Positions 51,650 through 59,743 of a stretch of DNA of 64,000 nucleotides are shown here, in pieces (within the stretch, counting starts at the first letter, position 1; every line of letters begins with the position of its first letter). This DNA is from WJKG01 sp964627305 (GTDB lineage: Bacteria > Zixibacteria > MSB-5A5 > GN15 > FEB-12), in NCBI GenBank assembly GCA_964627305.1, contig CAZVHP010000004.1:124001-188000 (forward strand). Reading direction: 5' to 3'. Position numbers and translations under genes: made by a program. The notes beneath the pieces are model-generated. The model saw only the letters and a list, made by a program, of their open reading frames with translations. It was not told the DNA's origin and did not search any database.

Positions 51650-52795
51650 ATGGGCGCCATTGAGATCGTCGAGGTCGAATCAACCTCCCAACTGAAACAG
51701 TTCATTACGCTGCCGAACAGGCTGTACGGCCATGATCCCAACTACGTCGCCCCCCTGCTGTCCGAACGGCTGGAGTTCTTCGACAAGAAGAAGAACCCCT
51801 TCTACCGCTACGCCCGCACCAAACTGATCATGGCGCGCCGAGACGGTCAGCTCGTCGGCCGCATTGCCACCTGCATCAACTTCACCCACAACCAGGTCCA
51901 CGCCGAGAAGGCCGGCTTCTTCGGTTTCTTCGACTGCATAGACGATCTGCAGGTCGCCACCACACTGCTTAAGGTGGCCATGATCAACCTCAAGAAAGAG
52001 GGCATGGAGATCATGCGCGGTCCGATGAACTTCTCCACCAATCATGAGTGCGCTTTTCTGGTGGAAGGCTTCGATTCGCCCCCGGTAGTAATGATGCCCC
52101 ATAACCCGCCGTATCTTCCCAAACTGGCTGAGCAATTCGGCCTGAAGAAGGCCGTTGACCTGGTGGCCTACAAGCTGACCAAGGGCACCGGCATCTCGCA
52201 ACGCATCAGCAGTGTGGTCGAACGCCTCCAGAAGCGCAGCAGCATCCACATCCGGCCAATCAACATGAAGGACTTCGATAACGAGCTCGAACGCGTCAAC
52301 AAGATATACAACAGCGCCTGGGAACAGAACTGGGGCTTTGTGCCACTGTACGAAGACGAATTCCGCTACACCGCCAGAAACCTCAGGCAGGTGCTGGATC
52401 CCGACCTGGCCCTGATCGCTGAACACGACGGCAACGCTGTTGGCTTTCTGCTGAGCCTGCCCGACATCAACCAGGCGCTCATCCACCTCAACGGCCGCCT
52501 CTTTCCGACCGGATTGATCAAGCTGCTGTGGCATACGAAGATTCGCAACAAGATCGATGGCATCCGCGTCATTACTCTCGGAGTGATTCCCGAGTTCCAG
52601 CGCCGGGGCATTGACTCCATGCTCTATACACATATCTTCAATCGCGGCGTGGAGAAGGGCTACCAGTGGGCTGAACTCTCGTGGATTCTGGAAACCAACG
52701 AGCTTATGCGCAGCGCCGCCGAACAGATGGGAGCTCATGTGTATAAACGGTACCGAATTATGGAGACACCTCTTTACACGGTCGCCCCCGACTAA
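51650..52795 (+). CDS. GNAT-superfamily acyltransferase next to SPT (candidate bacterial ceramide synthase)
   Basis: 381 residues starting 13 bases after the SPT-like gene, so almost certainly co-transcribed. C-terminal GNAT motif (VITLGVIPEFQRRGIDSMLY). N-terminal half has RLYGHDPNYVAPLLSERLEF and GPMNFSTNHECAFLVEGFDS. Bacterial ceramide synthases described in Caulobacter are GNAT-type acyltransferases near spt; this gene fits by order and fold, but identity needs testing. Confidence 0.7.
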   Translation: MGAIEIVEVESTSQLKQFITLPNRLYGHDPNYVAPLLSERLEFFDKKKNPFYRYARTKLIMARRDGQLVGRIATCINFTHNQVHAEKAGFFGFFDCIDDLQVATTLLKVAMINLKKEGMEIMRGPMNFSTNHECAFLVEGFDSPPVVMMPHNPPYLPKLAEQFGLKKAVDLVAYKLTKGTGISQRISSVVERLQKRSSIHIRPINMKDFDNELERVNKIYNSAWEQNWGFVPLYEDEFRYTARNLRQVLDPDLALIAEHDGNAVGFLLSLPDINQALIHLNGRLFPTGLIKLLWHTKIRNKIDGIRVITLGVIPEFQRRGIDSMLYTHIFNRGVEKGYQWAELSWILETNELMRSAAEQMGAHVYKRYRIMETPLYTVAPD

Positions 52796-52809
52796 GCGTC
52801 TGATAAGCA

Positions 52810-53385
52810 GTGAAACCAATGCCCACCAGAGTCAACCACCATATCCTGTGCGCCCTGCTTCTGATTGCGGGACTGACCGGCTGCGCCAGCCGCTATGCGC
52901 TCGACCTGTTTATGCAGCATGACTCTCAGATAGAGAAGGTCAATGTCGAATACACCGCCATCCACAGGAATCAGGCCCTGGGAGACACTCAAGCCACCTG
53001 GAAACTCACCGACTCACCCAACAGCCACGTCCTGATTCTCGAAGCCGCGTGGCGAGGCGAAAGAATAGAGACGCGCGAGGAAGTCACGATCGTGTTTGCG
53101 TTCGATCGGTATGTCCGAACCCGGCTGTACTATGAACTGCCCACTTTGCTCACCCCCGGCAGGCTCCCGGCGGTCGGCCACTCACTGGTGCAGATTCTGG
53201 GGCTGTACGACATGCCCGAACGCGACAAGCTGTATGCCCCTGACGACGGTCATCTCGTCATCGATTCCGTGACCTCAAAGTGGCTGTTCGCCACCATCAA
53301 GGCCGACTTCAGCAATCACATGGGAGATCGCCTCCAGTTCAACGGGCAGTTCAAGGCCGGTCTCCAACCTCCCGAAAGCAACTGA
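52810..53385 (+). CDS. Lipoprotein downstream of the SPT/acyltransferase pair
   Basis: 191 residues from the GTG at 52810 (ATG at 52819 possible). Signal with lipobox (IAGLTGC, Cys 25) then a beta-rich domain (QIEKVNVEYTAIHRNQALG, EVTIVFAFDRYVRTRLYYEL). 14 bases after the acyltransferase gene, so likely the same operon. No family recognised. Confidence 0.7.
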   Translation: MKPMPTRVNHHILCALLLIAGLTGCASRYALDLFMQHDSQIEKVNVEYTAIHRNQALGDTQATWKLTDSPNSHVLILEAAWRGERIETREEVTIVFAFDRYVRTRLYYELPTLLTPGRLPAVGHSLVQILGLYDMPERDKLYAPDDGHLVIDSVTSKWLFATIKADFSNHMGDRLQFNGQFKAGLQPPESN

Positions 53386-53406
53386 TCCCCGTTCGTTTGT
53401 CTGACC

Positions 53407-53922
53407 CTACTTGCTGACAGATGCCGCCACCTGCGAGAAGACTGCATACGCCGCCTCGTCGAACAGCACGAACTGCACCCGACTGATCGATTTCGCTGCC
53501 GATTCGTAGTGCCGGACAGCATTGACCATAATATTCGCACACGCCTTGAGCGGAAAGCCGCCAACTCCGGTCCCGAACGCCGGAAAAGCCACAGATGTCA
53601 GCTTCAGCTTCTCGCAGATGTTCAGACAGGCGAAGGTCGTCTGCCGAATGAGCTTGTCGGTCGTCCGCAGGTCCTGACCCATCACCGCGCCGTGAATCAC
53701 ACACTTGAATCGCAGCCTGCCCGCTCCCGTCCATACCGCGTCACCGGGCATCACCGGACCCTTGGCCATCGCTTCTTCTTCTATCACCTGCCCACCGGCC
53801 TGCTTGATCGCACCGGCCACCCCGGCCCCCATCCAGAATTCGTTGTTGGCGGCATTAACGATTGCCTCGGTATCGGCAGTCGTGATGTCTCCCCGCATGA
53901 CCTCAATAGCGATCCTGACCAT
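53407..53922 (-). CDS. Macrodomain protein (ADP-ribose binding)
   Basis: 171 residues from the ATG at 53922 with GGGAGG 6 bases upstream. Binding loops are DTEAIVNAANNEFWMGAGVA and VAFPAFGTGVGGFPLKACAN, the pattern of Af1521-like single macrodomains. Members bind or hydrolyse ADP-ribose on proteins or O-acetyl-ADP-ribose. Its start overlaps the PAP2 stop by 20 bases, so it is the last gene of the operon. Confidence 0.9.
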   Translation of the reverse strand: MVRIAIEVMRGDITTADTEAIVNAANNEFWMGAGVAGAIKQAGGQVIEEEAMAKGPVMPGDAVWTGAGRLRFKCVIHGAVMGQDLRTTDKLIRQTTFACLNICEKLKLTSVAFPAFGTGVGGFPLKACANIMVNAVRHYESAAKSISRVQFVLFDEAAYAVFSQVAASVSK

Positions 53923-54517
53923 CCGGGCCCTCCCGTAATCGTTTCGAGTCCGCTGCCACATGCTTTCGCCGCTGCTCCCACCGCCGCCACGCCTGTGCGA
54001 ATCCCCACGCTGCCAGCCCCCCGACAGCGATGCCGAGCGCTGTCCCCGCCAGCACATCGCCGGGATAATGCACCCCGACAAACACGCGACTGAAAGCAAC
54101 ACCCCCGGCGAACGCCCACAGGTACCAGCGCACCTGCGGCGTCGCCAGCGAGAACAGCGCCGCCTGCCCCAGCGCATTGGCCGCGTGCGAGGACGGCATA
54201 GACCTGCCCCCGCCACAGCCCACCAGCAAGTGGATCTGTTCCATCACATGACACGGCCGCGGCCGCGCTATCCATGGTTTCAACACCGAGCTGGAAATCT
54301 GGTCGGTGGCCGTCAGCACCAGTGCCGATACCAGCACCAGCCAGCGTACCCGGGCGTCGCCCTTGATAAGCAACACCACCATCGCCAGGCCGTAGAGCAC
54401 CCGCAGATTGGTATCGCTGGTCAGCAGCGGCATGACAAAGTCGAACACCGGGTTGGCCAGGGCCATATTCATGAACAAGAACAACGCCTTGTCTATCTCG
54501 GTCAACCACTCAAGCAT
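53903..54517 (-). CDS. PAP2-family membrane phosphatase
   Basis: 204 residues, about six membrane helices. Catalytic motifs are KPWIARPRP (Lys 80), SMPSSHAAN (His 111) and SRVFVGVHYPGDVLAG (Arg 144, His 150), as in undecaprenyl-PP or phosphatidate phosphatases. It overlaps the PfkB gene start side by 8 bases and the macrodomain start by 20. Confidence 0.93.
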   Translation of the reverse strand: MLEWLTEIDKALFLFMNMALANPVFDFVMPLLTSDTNLRVLYGLAMVVLLIKGDARVRWLVLVSALVLTATDQISSSVLKPWIARPRPCHVMEQIHLLVGCGGGRSMPSSHAANALGQAALFSLATPQVRWYLWAFAGGVAFSRVFVGVHYPGDVLAGTALGIAVGGLAAWGFAQAWRRWEQRRKHVAADSKRLREGPDGQDRY

Positions 54518-55433
54518 GGCAGTCGGGACTCCCCTTGAGAAAACGTTGCACCGCGGCCATCGTAGGTGCTCCCGCGCGGCAACCCGGTCGGGTGCACTTC
54601 AGCGCCGCCACGGCCGCACCGAAACGGAGCCGCTTTGCCAGCGACCAGCCCTGCAACAGGCCATACAAATAGCCGGTGTGATACAGATCCCCCGCGCCCG
54701 TCGTGTCCACAACCGGAACACGGAAGGCGCGCTGATGCACCCACCGGCCATCCTCCAGCCCGATCGAACCCTCGGTGCCCGCCGTCACTACCACCGTGCC
54801 GGCACACTTGCGACTCAGACGTTCCACAGCCCTGCGTACCGAACGGGTGCCGGTGACACCACAGGCGTAGGCATCGGCCACCACCATGTGATCGACCAGC
54901 GGATAGAGCGATGATACATCGTTGCGCACCGAGCCAATATCCAGCGAGACTACGGCGCCCACGCGGCGCGCCCATCTGGCCAGGCGAATACTGGCCGGCA
55001 CATCACGCCCGTCGATATGGACAATCGCGGGACGGGGATATCGGCTCGTGCGCAGATCAGACGGGCGCACAAACAACTCGCGGTACAGCACGAACGTTCT
55101 GCGGCCCGTGTGCTGTTCAATAAGCCCCGCTGCCAGATGACTCTGCCCGCGCTTGCGGATCATAAAACGGGTATCCACCTTCTCGCTGACAAGCTCCTTG
55201 ATAACCCGATCCCCGAAAACATCACGGCCCACCGGCGCAATCAGCGCCGTCCGACACCCCAGACGGGACAAACCAACCAGGCAGTTTGGCACCGGTCCGC
55301 CTCCCTGCATATGAAACCAGGAGGCGTTGAGTTTCCCGTCCGGCCTGGGGAACCGGTCAATTCCGAACGCCACATCCAGCGGCGTAATTCCCAGTCCGAG
55401 AACATCAACGGTATACGGTGCCGATCTGCTCAA
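54510..55433 (-). CDS. PfkB-family carbohydrate or nucleoside kinase
   Basis: 307 residues, ribokinase fold. N-terminal VDVLGLGITPLDVAFG and GGGPVPNCLVGLSRLG; C-terminal VVDTTGAGDLYHTGYLYG with catalytic Asp 249. Substrate cannot be told; ribokinase-like or adenosine-kinase-like are options. TTG start at 55433 (AGG 6 bases upstream) overlaps the YigZ stop by 29 bases. Confidence 0.9.
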   Translation of the reverse strand: MSRSAPYTVDVLGLGITPLDVAFGIDRFPRPDGKLNASWFHMQGGGPVPNCLVGLSRLGCRTALIAPVGRDVFGDRVIKELVSEKVDTRFMIRKRGQSHLAAGLIEQHTGRRTFVLYRELFVRPSDLRTSRYPRPAIVHIDGRDVPASIRLARWARRVGAVVSLDIGSVRNDVSSLYPLVDHMVVADAYACGVTGTRSVRRAVERLSRKCAGTVVVTAGTEGSIGLEDGRWVHQRAFRVPVVDTTGAGDLYHTGYLYGLLQGWSLAKRLRFGAAVAALKCTRPGCRAGAPTMAAVQRFLKGSPDCHA

Positions 55434-56028
55434 TCTGTGCCTGCCCTTTGCTCAGTTCCACAATCGTCTGCACAAGTTCCTCTTGCCTGCTGCTGCGGAC
55501 AGCGATCACCAGTCGCACCTGATCCGTGAAGACCGCATCGTCCTGCACCGCGCCGAGCTGATGCATCAGCTTCATCAATGGATCATACAGCGAGAAATCA
55601 ATCGTCACTGCCAACCGCGACAGCACATAGTGCCGCCGTGCTCCGGAATCATCGAGCACGGCCTGCGCCGCCTGCGAATACGCCCGCACCAGCCCCCCGG
55701 TGCCAAGTTTCGTGCCTCCGAAATATCGCGTGACGACCACCAGTGTGTTATCCAGCCCCCGGCCGCTGATCACATCATAGATAGGTTTGCCGGCCGTTCC
55801 AGCCGGTTCGCCATCATCCGAATACTTGAACTGCCGCAGCCCAAACAGCCCGGCCTGCCAGGCAAAACAATGATGGGTCGCGGCATGCTCTCGCCTGCGC
55901 ACCGTTTCCAGCAGTCCTGCGGCCGCCTCGGCTGTCTCTGCCGGAAAGCTCTCCCCGATAAACCGTGATCCCTTGACCTTGATTTCGTGCCGTGCAGGTC
56001 GTTCGATCGTCAGGAAAAAGTCATCCAT
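55405..56028 (-). CDS. YigZ/IMPACT family protein
   Basis: 207 residues from the ATG at 56028. N-terminal KGSRFIGESFPAETAEAAAG and HHCFAWQAG, then KYSDDGEPAGTAGKPIYDVI, VVVTRYFGGTKLGTGGLVRA; C-terminal DUF1949-like domain. IMPACT proteins modulate translation or bind nucleic acids; molecular role in bacteria is unclear. 10 bases after the DprA-like gene. Confidence 0.93.
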   Translation of the reverse strand: MDDFFLTIERPARHEIKVKGSRFIGESFPAETAEAAAGLLETVRRREHAATHHCFAWQAGLFGLRQFKYSDDGEPAGTAGKPIYDVISGRGLDNTLVVVTRYFGGTKLGTGGLVRAYSQAAQAVLDDSGARRHYVLSRLAVTIDFSLYDPLMKLMHQLGAVQDDAVFTDQVRLVIAVRSSRQEELVQTIVELSKGQAQIEQIGTVYR

Positions 56029-56038
56029 ACCGCTCGGC

Positions 56039-56992
56039 TCACACCAGGGAGTCGACAATGTCCGGTATCCGCTCCAGGCCCACCAGCGGGATGGCACCAT
56101 AGGTGACCGCCTGCCGCATCGCCTCTTCATCGACGAGAGCGCCATAGCGCGGATCGATCATTAGAAACACAAGCTGCCCGATCTGACTGGAGAACTCCAG
56201 CAAATCCAGCGCCAACTCGTCCCCCGGATAAACCTCGGTCACCACAACTGCCTGCGAAATGCCGACCAGAAGGCGGTTGGTCTGCTGGAAGTGCCATGCC
56301 TGAAACTCCGATTCCGGCGGGTATTCGCTTATGACTCCGCCCTCCTGTGCGATATCAATCGCCAGCGGAACGTTCTCAGTCGGCAGAATCTCGTGGATGC
56401 CGCTATCGAGAATAGCAAAGGAGGCCGCCGTAGCATCCCCCGGCTCAGCAGCCCGTGAACCGAGGTGCGCCGAGGAGTCGATACCGGAGCGAATAGAGGC
56501 AATCACCTGTACCCCCGCCTCGGCGAACCGCCTGGCCAGTTCCACCGTCAACTCGATCCCCTCCGCGGTCGGGTTACCCGAGCCCGTGACCGTCACGGTC
56601 TTGCGGTCGTTCTGAGGCAGCCGGCCACGAACATACAGCAGCGGCGGCGGATCGTTCAAATCCATCAGTTTGTGAGGGAACGCCGGATCAAAGCGGGTGA
56701 TGACATCAATATCGCGGGTAAGCAACTCCCGGTAGTATGCCCGGGCTTCAGGAAGCCGGTTGGCTGCCTGACTGATCTGGGCAACCTGCTCTTCGGTCAT
56801 GCCTTCAATAGACCGCAGTGCCTCCGGGCTGACCCGCAGAATCTCTTCCGGTTCCCCGAATCTCTGGGTCAGCAAATCAAGCACCCGAGGGCCTATCTCG
56901 GCGAACCGGCACAACGCCAGCAACTGCTCAGCCGTTGAGCGGCGGGCGTCCTCCGTACTCCGATTCAATTTCAGCGGTCGCCTCATCGTCAC
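56039..56992 (-). CDS. Divergent DprA/Smf-like protein
   Basis: 317 residues. An N-terminal helix-hairpin-helix-like region (RFAEIGPRVLDLLTQRFGEP) precedes the Rossmann-like DprA domain: VTVTGSGNPTAEGIELTVEL, QVIASIRSGIDSSAHLGSR, ILPTENVPLA and GGVISEYPPES. Three usual motifs are altered: GSR to GSG, GLARGID to SIRSGID and FPRRNRI to FQQTNRL. DprA loads RecA on transforming ssDNA; this variant may have another role. The start overlaps the HExxH gene stop by 4 bases. Confidence 0.85.
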   Translation of the reverse strand: MTMRRPLKLNRSTEDARRSTAEQLLALCRFAEIGPRVLDLLTQRFGEPEEILRVSPEALRSIEGMTEEQVAQISQAANRLPEARAYYRELLTRDIDVITRFDPAFPHKLMDLNDPPPLLYVRGRLPQNDRKTVTVTGSGNPTAEGIELTVELARRFAEAGVQVIASIRSGIDSSAHLGSRAAEPGDATAASFAILDSGIHEILPTENVPLAIDIAQEGGVISEYPPESEFQAWHFQQTNRLLVGISQAVVVTEVYPGDELALDLLEFSSQIGQLVFLMIDPRYGALVDEEAMRQAVTYGAIPLVGLERIPDIVDSLV

Positions 56993-58446
56993 ATTCCCTT
57001 AACTAACTCCATCTGTGCCGGATAGTAACCCAAACCGGCAGCCTTGGCAAGAGCGGTATCAGCCACAGCACCGGTCGGCTGCAACCGCCACCACCAGTAC
57101 CAGAACGAACCCTGTCTCGGGTACCTGTGCGCCAGACGCTCAAAGACCCCGGCGGCACGCGCCGAATCGGCCGATTTCAGCAACTCAACCCCCGTCGCTG
57201 ACGCCAGCAGGTCCGATCGTAGCTCATCGTTGATCTCAACACCCCGCATTGTGCTCGCCAACACGTCGGTGAAATCATAGGCAAACTGCGGCCAGTCGAC
57301 CAGCGAGTCGCCTCCGGCGCCCCCGATCGCATCGAACACCCGCTGAACATGCTGCGCCTTGCTGCCTGCCTTTTGCCTGTGCGCCAGTATCGAGGACATC
57401 AGCCGATGGTTCATCGGGTCGAGGGAATCACTCAACGGCCACACGAACAGCGGATTCATGATCGCCTCACTCGCCCAGACATGGACCGCACCGCCGAGGG
57501 CATGACACACCTCATGAAACAGGACCCGCGACATCACCAGCGCCCACCAGTGCTCCAGACCCCCGGGAAGGCTGACATCGGTTATGGTCACCCGGCGTTT
57601 CTCCAGCGACGCGTAGCCAATATGATCAACCCCGACCTCACCGTAACCACTCTGCTCCGAACCGGCCCGGTCGCCGTACAGCCCAAGTACCAGCCCGCTT
57701 TTCGTCGATGGTCTTTGTGCGTGCATCGCAAGGTGCAGCTGCACCAGGCCAGCCTGCGCGTCTCGGCCGACATCGATCGGCATTAACTGCTCCACAATCA
57801 GCCCCACCCCGAGCTGGGTTTCGAGCGATCGCGATGTCACCCCCACCAGCTCATGCACCTTGCGGTCCCAACCGTCCTCATGCCGCCTGATGAAAGTGCT
57901 GTCCACATACACGTGCACCGGCAGCGCCGCTCCGGACATGGCAGGCAATCGCCGCAACCGGACCGGCACATGCACCGCGACCGAATCCGCCAATCGCATG
58001 AGCACAATCGTGCCACGCGGCAACAACGGGCAGCCGGCCGACCCAGGAAACCTCACCGTGAAACTGTCTGCTTGCTCTCCGCCGACAATCTCCACCTTCC
58101 AGCGAAGGTCCCCAAGCGGCGGATCGACTGCCCAGCGGGCCGTGGATACAGCACTGGTCGACCTGCTCGTCTGATCGGTACGATCCGGGCCTGAGACAGC
58201 AATCGATATCACGAATTCAGGATGCGAATCCGCTGTCTCGAGCGTATACCCCTGTTGCTCCAAACGGAATGACAAGAACCGCTCGACCGCCCGTGCGAGC
58301 ACTGGCGCCGCCACCCCGGGAATAGTCTCGTCAACCTCGACAATCACCGCGGCCGCGGCCGGCTGTTTGCTCGCAGGCACCTTCGCAGCGTACCCGCTGA
58401 CCGACCAGGCTACGAGCAGTGCCAATATGTGAACCGCTCCCTTCAT
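56989..58446 (-). CDS. Exported HExxH metalloprotease-like protein
   Basis: 485 residues. Signal peptide (VHILALLVAWSVSGYAA). The zinc motif is FHEVCHALGGAVH: His 311, Glu 312, His 315, Gly 318 and a third His at 322, i.e. HExxHxxGxxxH, one residue longer than the metzincin spacing, followed by a Met-turn-like AIMNP (330). The C-terminal 90 residues look like helical repeats (AAGVFERLAHRYPRQGSFWY). Putative head of a six-gene operon. A TATAGT at 58455-58460 ends 8 bases before the ATG and no SD is seen. Confidence 0.75.
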   Translation of the reverse strand: MKGAVHILALLVAWSVSGYAAKVPASKQPAAAAVIVEVDETIPGVAAPVLARAVERFLSFRLEQQGYTLETADSHPEFVISIAVSGPDRTDQTSRSTSAVSTARWAVDPPLGDLRWKVEIVGGEQADSFTVRFPGSAGCPLLPRGTIVLMRLADSVAVHVPVRLRRLPAMSGAALPVHVYVDSTFIRRHEDGWDRKVHELVGVTSRSLETQLGVGLIVEQLMPIDVGRDAQAGLVQLHLAMHAQRPSTKSGLVLGLYGDRAGSEQSGYGEVGVDHIGYASLEKRRVTITDVSLPGGLEHWWALVMSRVLFHEVCHALGGAVHVWASEAIMNPLFVWPLSDSLDPMNHRLMSSILAHRQKAGSKAQHVQRVFDAIGGAGGDSLVDWPQFAYDFTDVLASTMRGVEINDELRSDLLASATGVELLKSADSARAAGVFERLAHRYPRQGSFWYWWWRLQPTGAVADTALAKAAGLGYYPAQMELVKGM

Positions 58447-58539
58447 CGCTGTATACTATACGCTGAGCGCTTGAATTCCAAGCAGCGCCTGTGTATTTTG
58501 GGGTGTTGCCCCTTAACCGCTCGACACGAGGAATCGCTG

Positions 58540-59388
58540 ATGACCATGTGCCGTATTGCCCTTCTTCTGCTGCTTATTGCCCTCGCCGGCTGCGACAAAG
58601 GCAGCAAATCCTTCGAACAACGCAAGCAGGAAGGCATGTCTGCTTATGTCGCCGGAGACTATCGCAAAGCGCGCGAGATCCTGAAAGAGGCGCAGCGCCA
58701 AAAGGGCACCGACCGCGATGTGCTGTACTACCTCGGACGTGCCTACTCCAAAGACTACATCTATGACTCTGCCATTCTTGTGCTCAAACAGGCCGACTAT
58801 CTGCATCCCGATGATGTCGAGATCAACCAGGCCATCCTCCATGCCGCCCAGACCTCGCGGGCCTGGGTTGAGGCCAAGGATGCTCTGATGAAACTGGTCA
58901 GACTGGGCAAAGCCCCGAACGACTACCTCGAGCGGTTCAACATGTACTATGGCGAGATCGGCAACATTCCCCAGCTGTGGTTTTACCGCAATGAACTGCT
59001 CAAGGCTGACCCGAACAACCCGCTGCGATATCTTGAGCTGGCCAATGTCCAGCTCAGGCTGGACTCTCTTGTGCGGGCCATAGAGATTCTTGAAGATGCC
59101 TCAAGCAGATTCGAGGACGTTCCGGAACTGACCGCAAACCTCGCATTGTACTACAGCTACGCCAACAACGACCGCAAGGCCGAGCAGTTGTTCCGCTCAC
59201 TGGTCGAGCAGTATCCGGATAACCCTATCCATCTGCTGAATCTGGCCAATGTGCTCACCACCCAGGACAGCCGCGACAAGAAGCGGGAAGGACTGCAGAT
59301 CTACGAGCGCATCCGAGCACAGGTTCCGGCCGGTATCCCCATTGACTCGCTGATCGATGCCGTCCGGACGCAACTGGAGCGTCAATAG
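58540..59388 (+). CDS. TPR-repeat lipoprotein
   Basis: 282 residues from the ATG at 58540 with GAGGA 7 bases upstream. Short lipoprotein signal (LLLLIALAGC, Cys 18), then about five TPR units (GDYRKAREILKEAQRQKGTD, AILVLKQADYLHPDDVEINQ). It is likely an outer-membrane-bound assembly or scaffold protein. Divergent from the HExxH gene. Confidence 0.85.
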   Translation: MTMCRIALLLLLIALAGCDKGSKSFEQRKQEGMSAYVAGDYRKAREILKEAQRQKGTDRDVLYYLGRAYSKDYIYDSAILVLKQADYLHPDDVEINQAILHAAQTSRAWVEAKDALMKLVRLGKAPNDYLERFNMYYGEIGNIPQLWFYRNELLKADPNNPLRYLELANVQLRLDSLVRAIEILEDASSRFEDVPELTANLALYYSYANNDRKAEQLFRSLVEQYPDNPIHLLNLANVLTTQDSRDKKREGLQIYERIRAQVPAGIPIDSLIDAVRTQLERQ

Positions 59389-59419
59389 GCCTTCTCGTAA
59401 CATGTATCTGTGAGTGGCT

Positions 59420-59456
59420 AAAAAAATTAGGGCAGGATTGTGGTTAAATCCTGCCC
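59420..59456 (-). terminator. Intrinsic terminator on the minus strand
   Basis: 9-bp stem GGGCAGGAT (59430-59438) with ATCCTGCCC (59448-59456), 9-base loop, followed on the minus strand by TAATTTTTTT. It would end the transcript of the minus-strand lipoprotein at 59744 after a ~290-base 3' tail. Confidence 0.8.
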
Positions 59457-59743
59457 CAACGCAGGGTTGTCTCTAAGTGAGACAGAGGGGGGTCTTTAAG
59501 AAATCTATTGTCAGCGTTTGCTGTCTTTCTCCGTCTGCCTATTATAACAGTTCACCTGTCATAATTGTTCAAAAAAATCGAAAAAAAGAATATCGCTGTT
59601 CTGCCTTATAAGTCAAGGCCTTAGCCGACATCTCCCCGCACCATTGCGGGCACCGACCGTCGTCTCCGACGGCCGGCGCCACCTGAGTAGTCGGTTCGGG
59701 TCGCGGCTGGAACCGACTGCCCACATGCGCAGGTGTAAATCTA
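59457..59743. other. AT-rich intergenic tail
   Basis: 287 bases between the minus-strand terminator and the lipoprotein stop. It holds a 6-bp hairpin (TGTCTC/GAGACA, 59468-59484), a palindrome-like TAACAGTTCACCTGTCA and two A-runs. Either a long 3' UTR or a small RNA. No ORF. Confidence 0.45.

Noticed and set aside
51680..52819. 379-codon minus-strand frame
   Set aside because: Mirror of the GNAT acyltransferase gene; protein has shadow-type composition.
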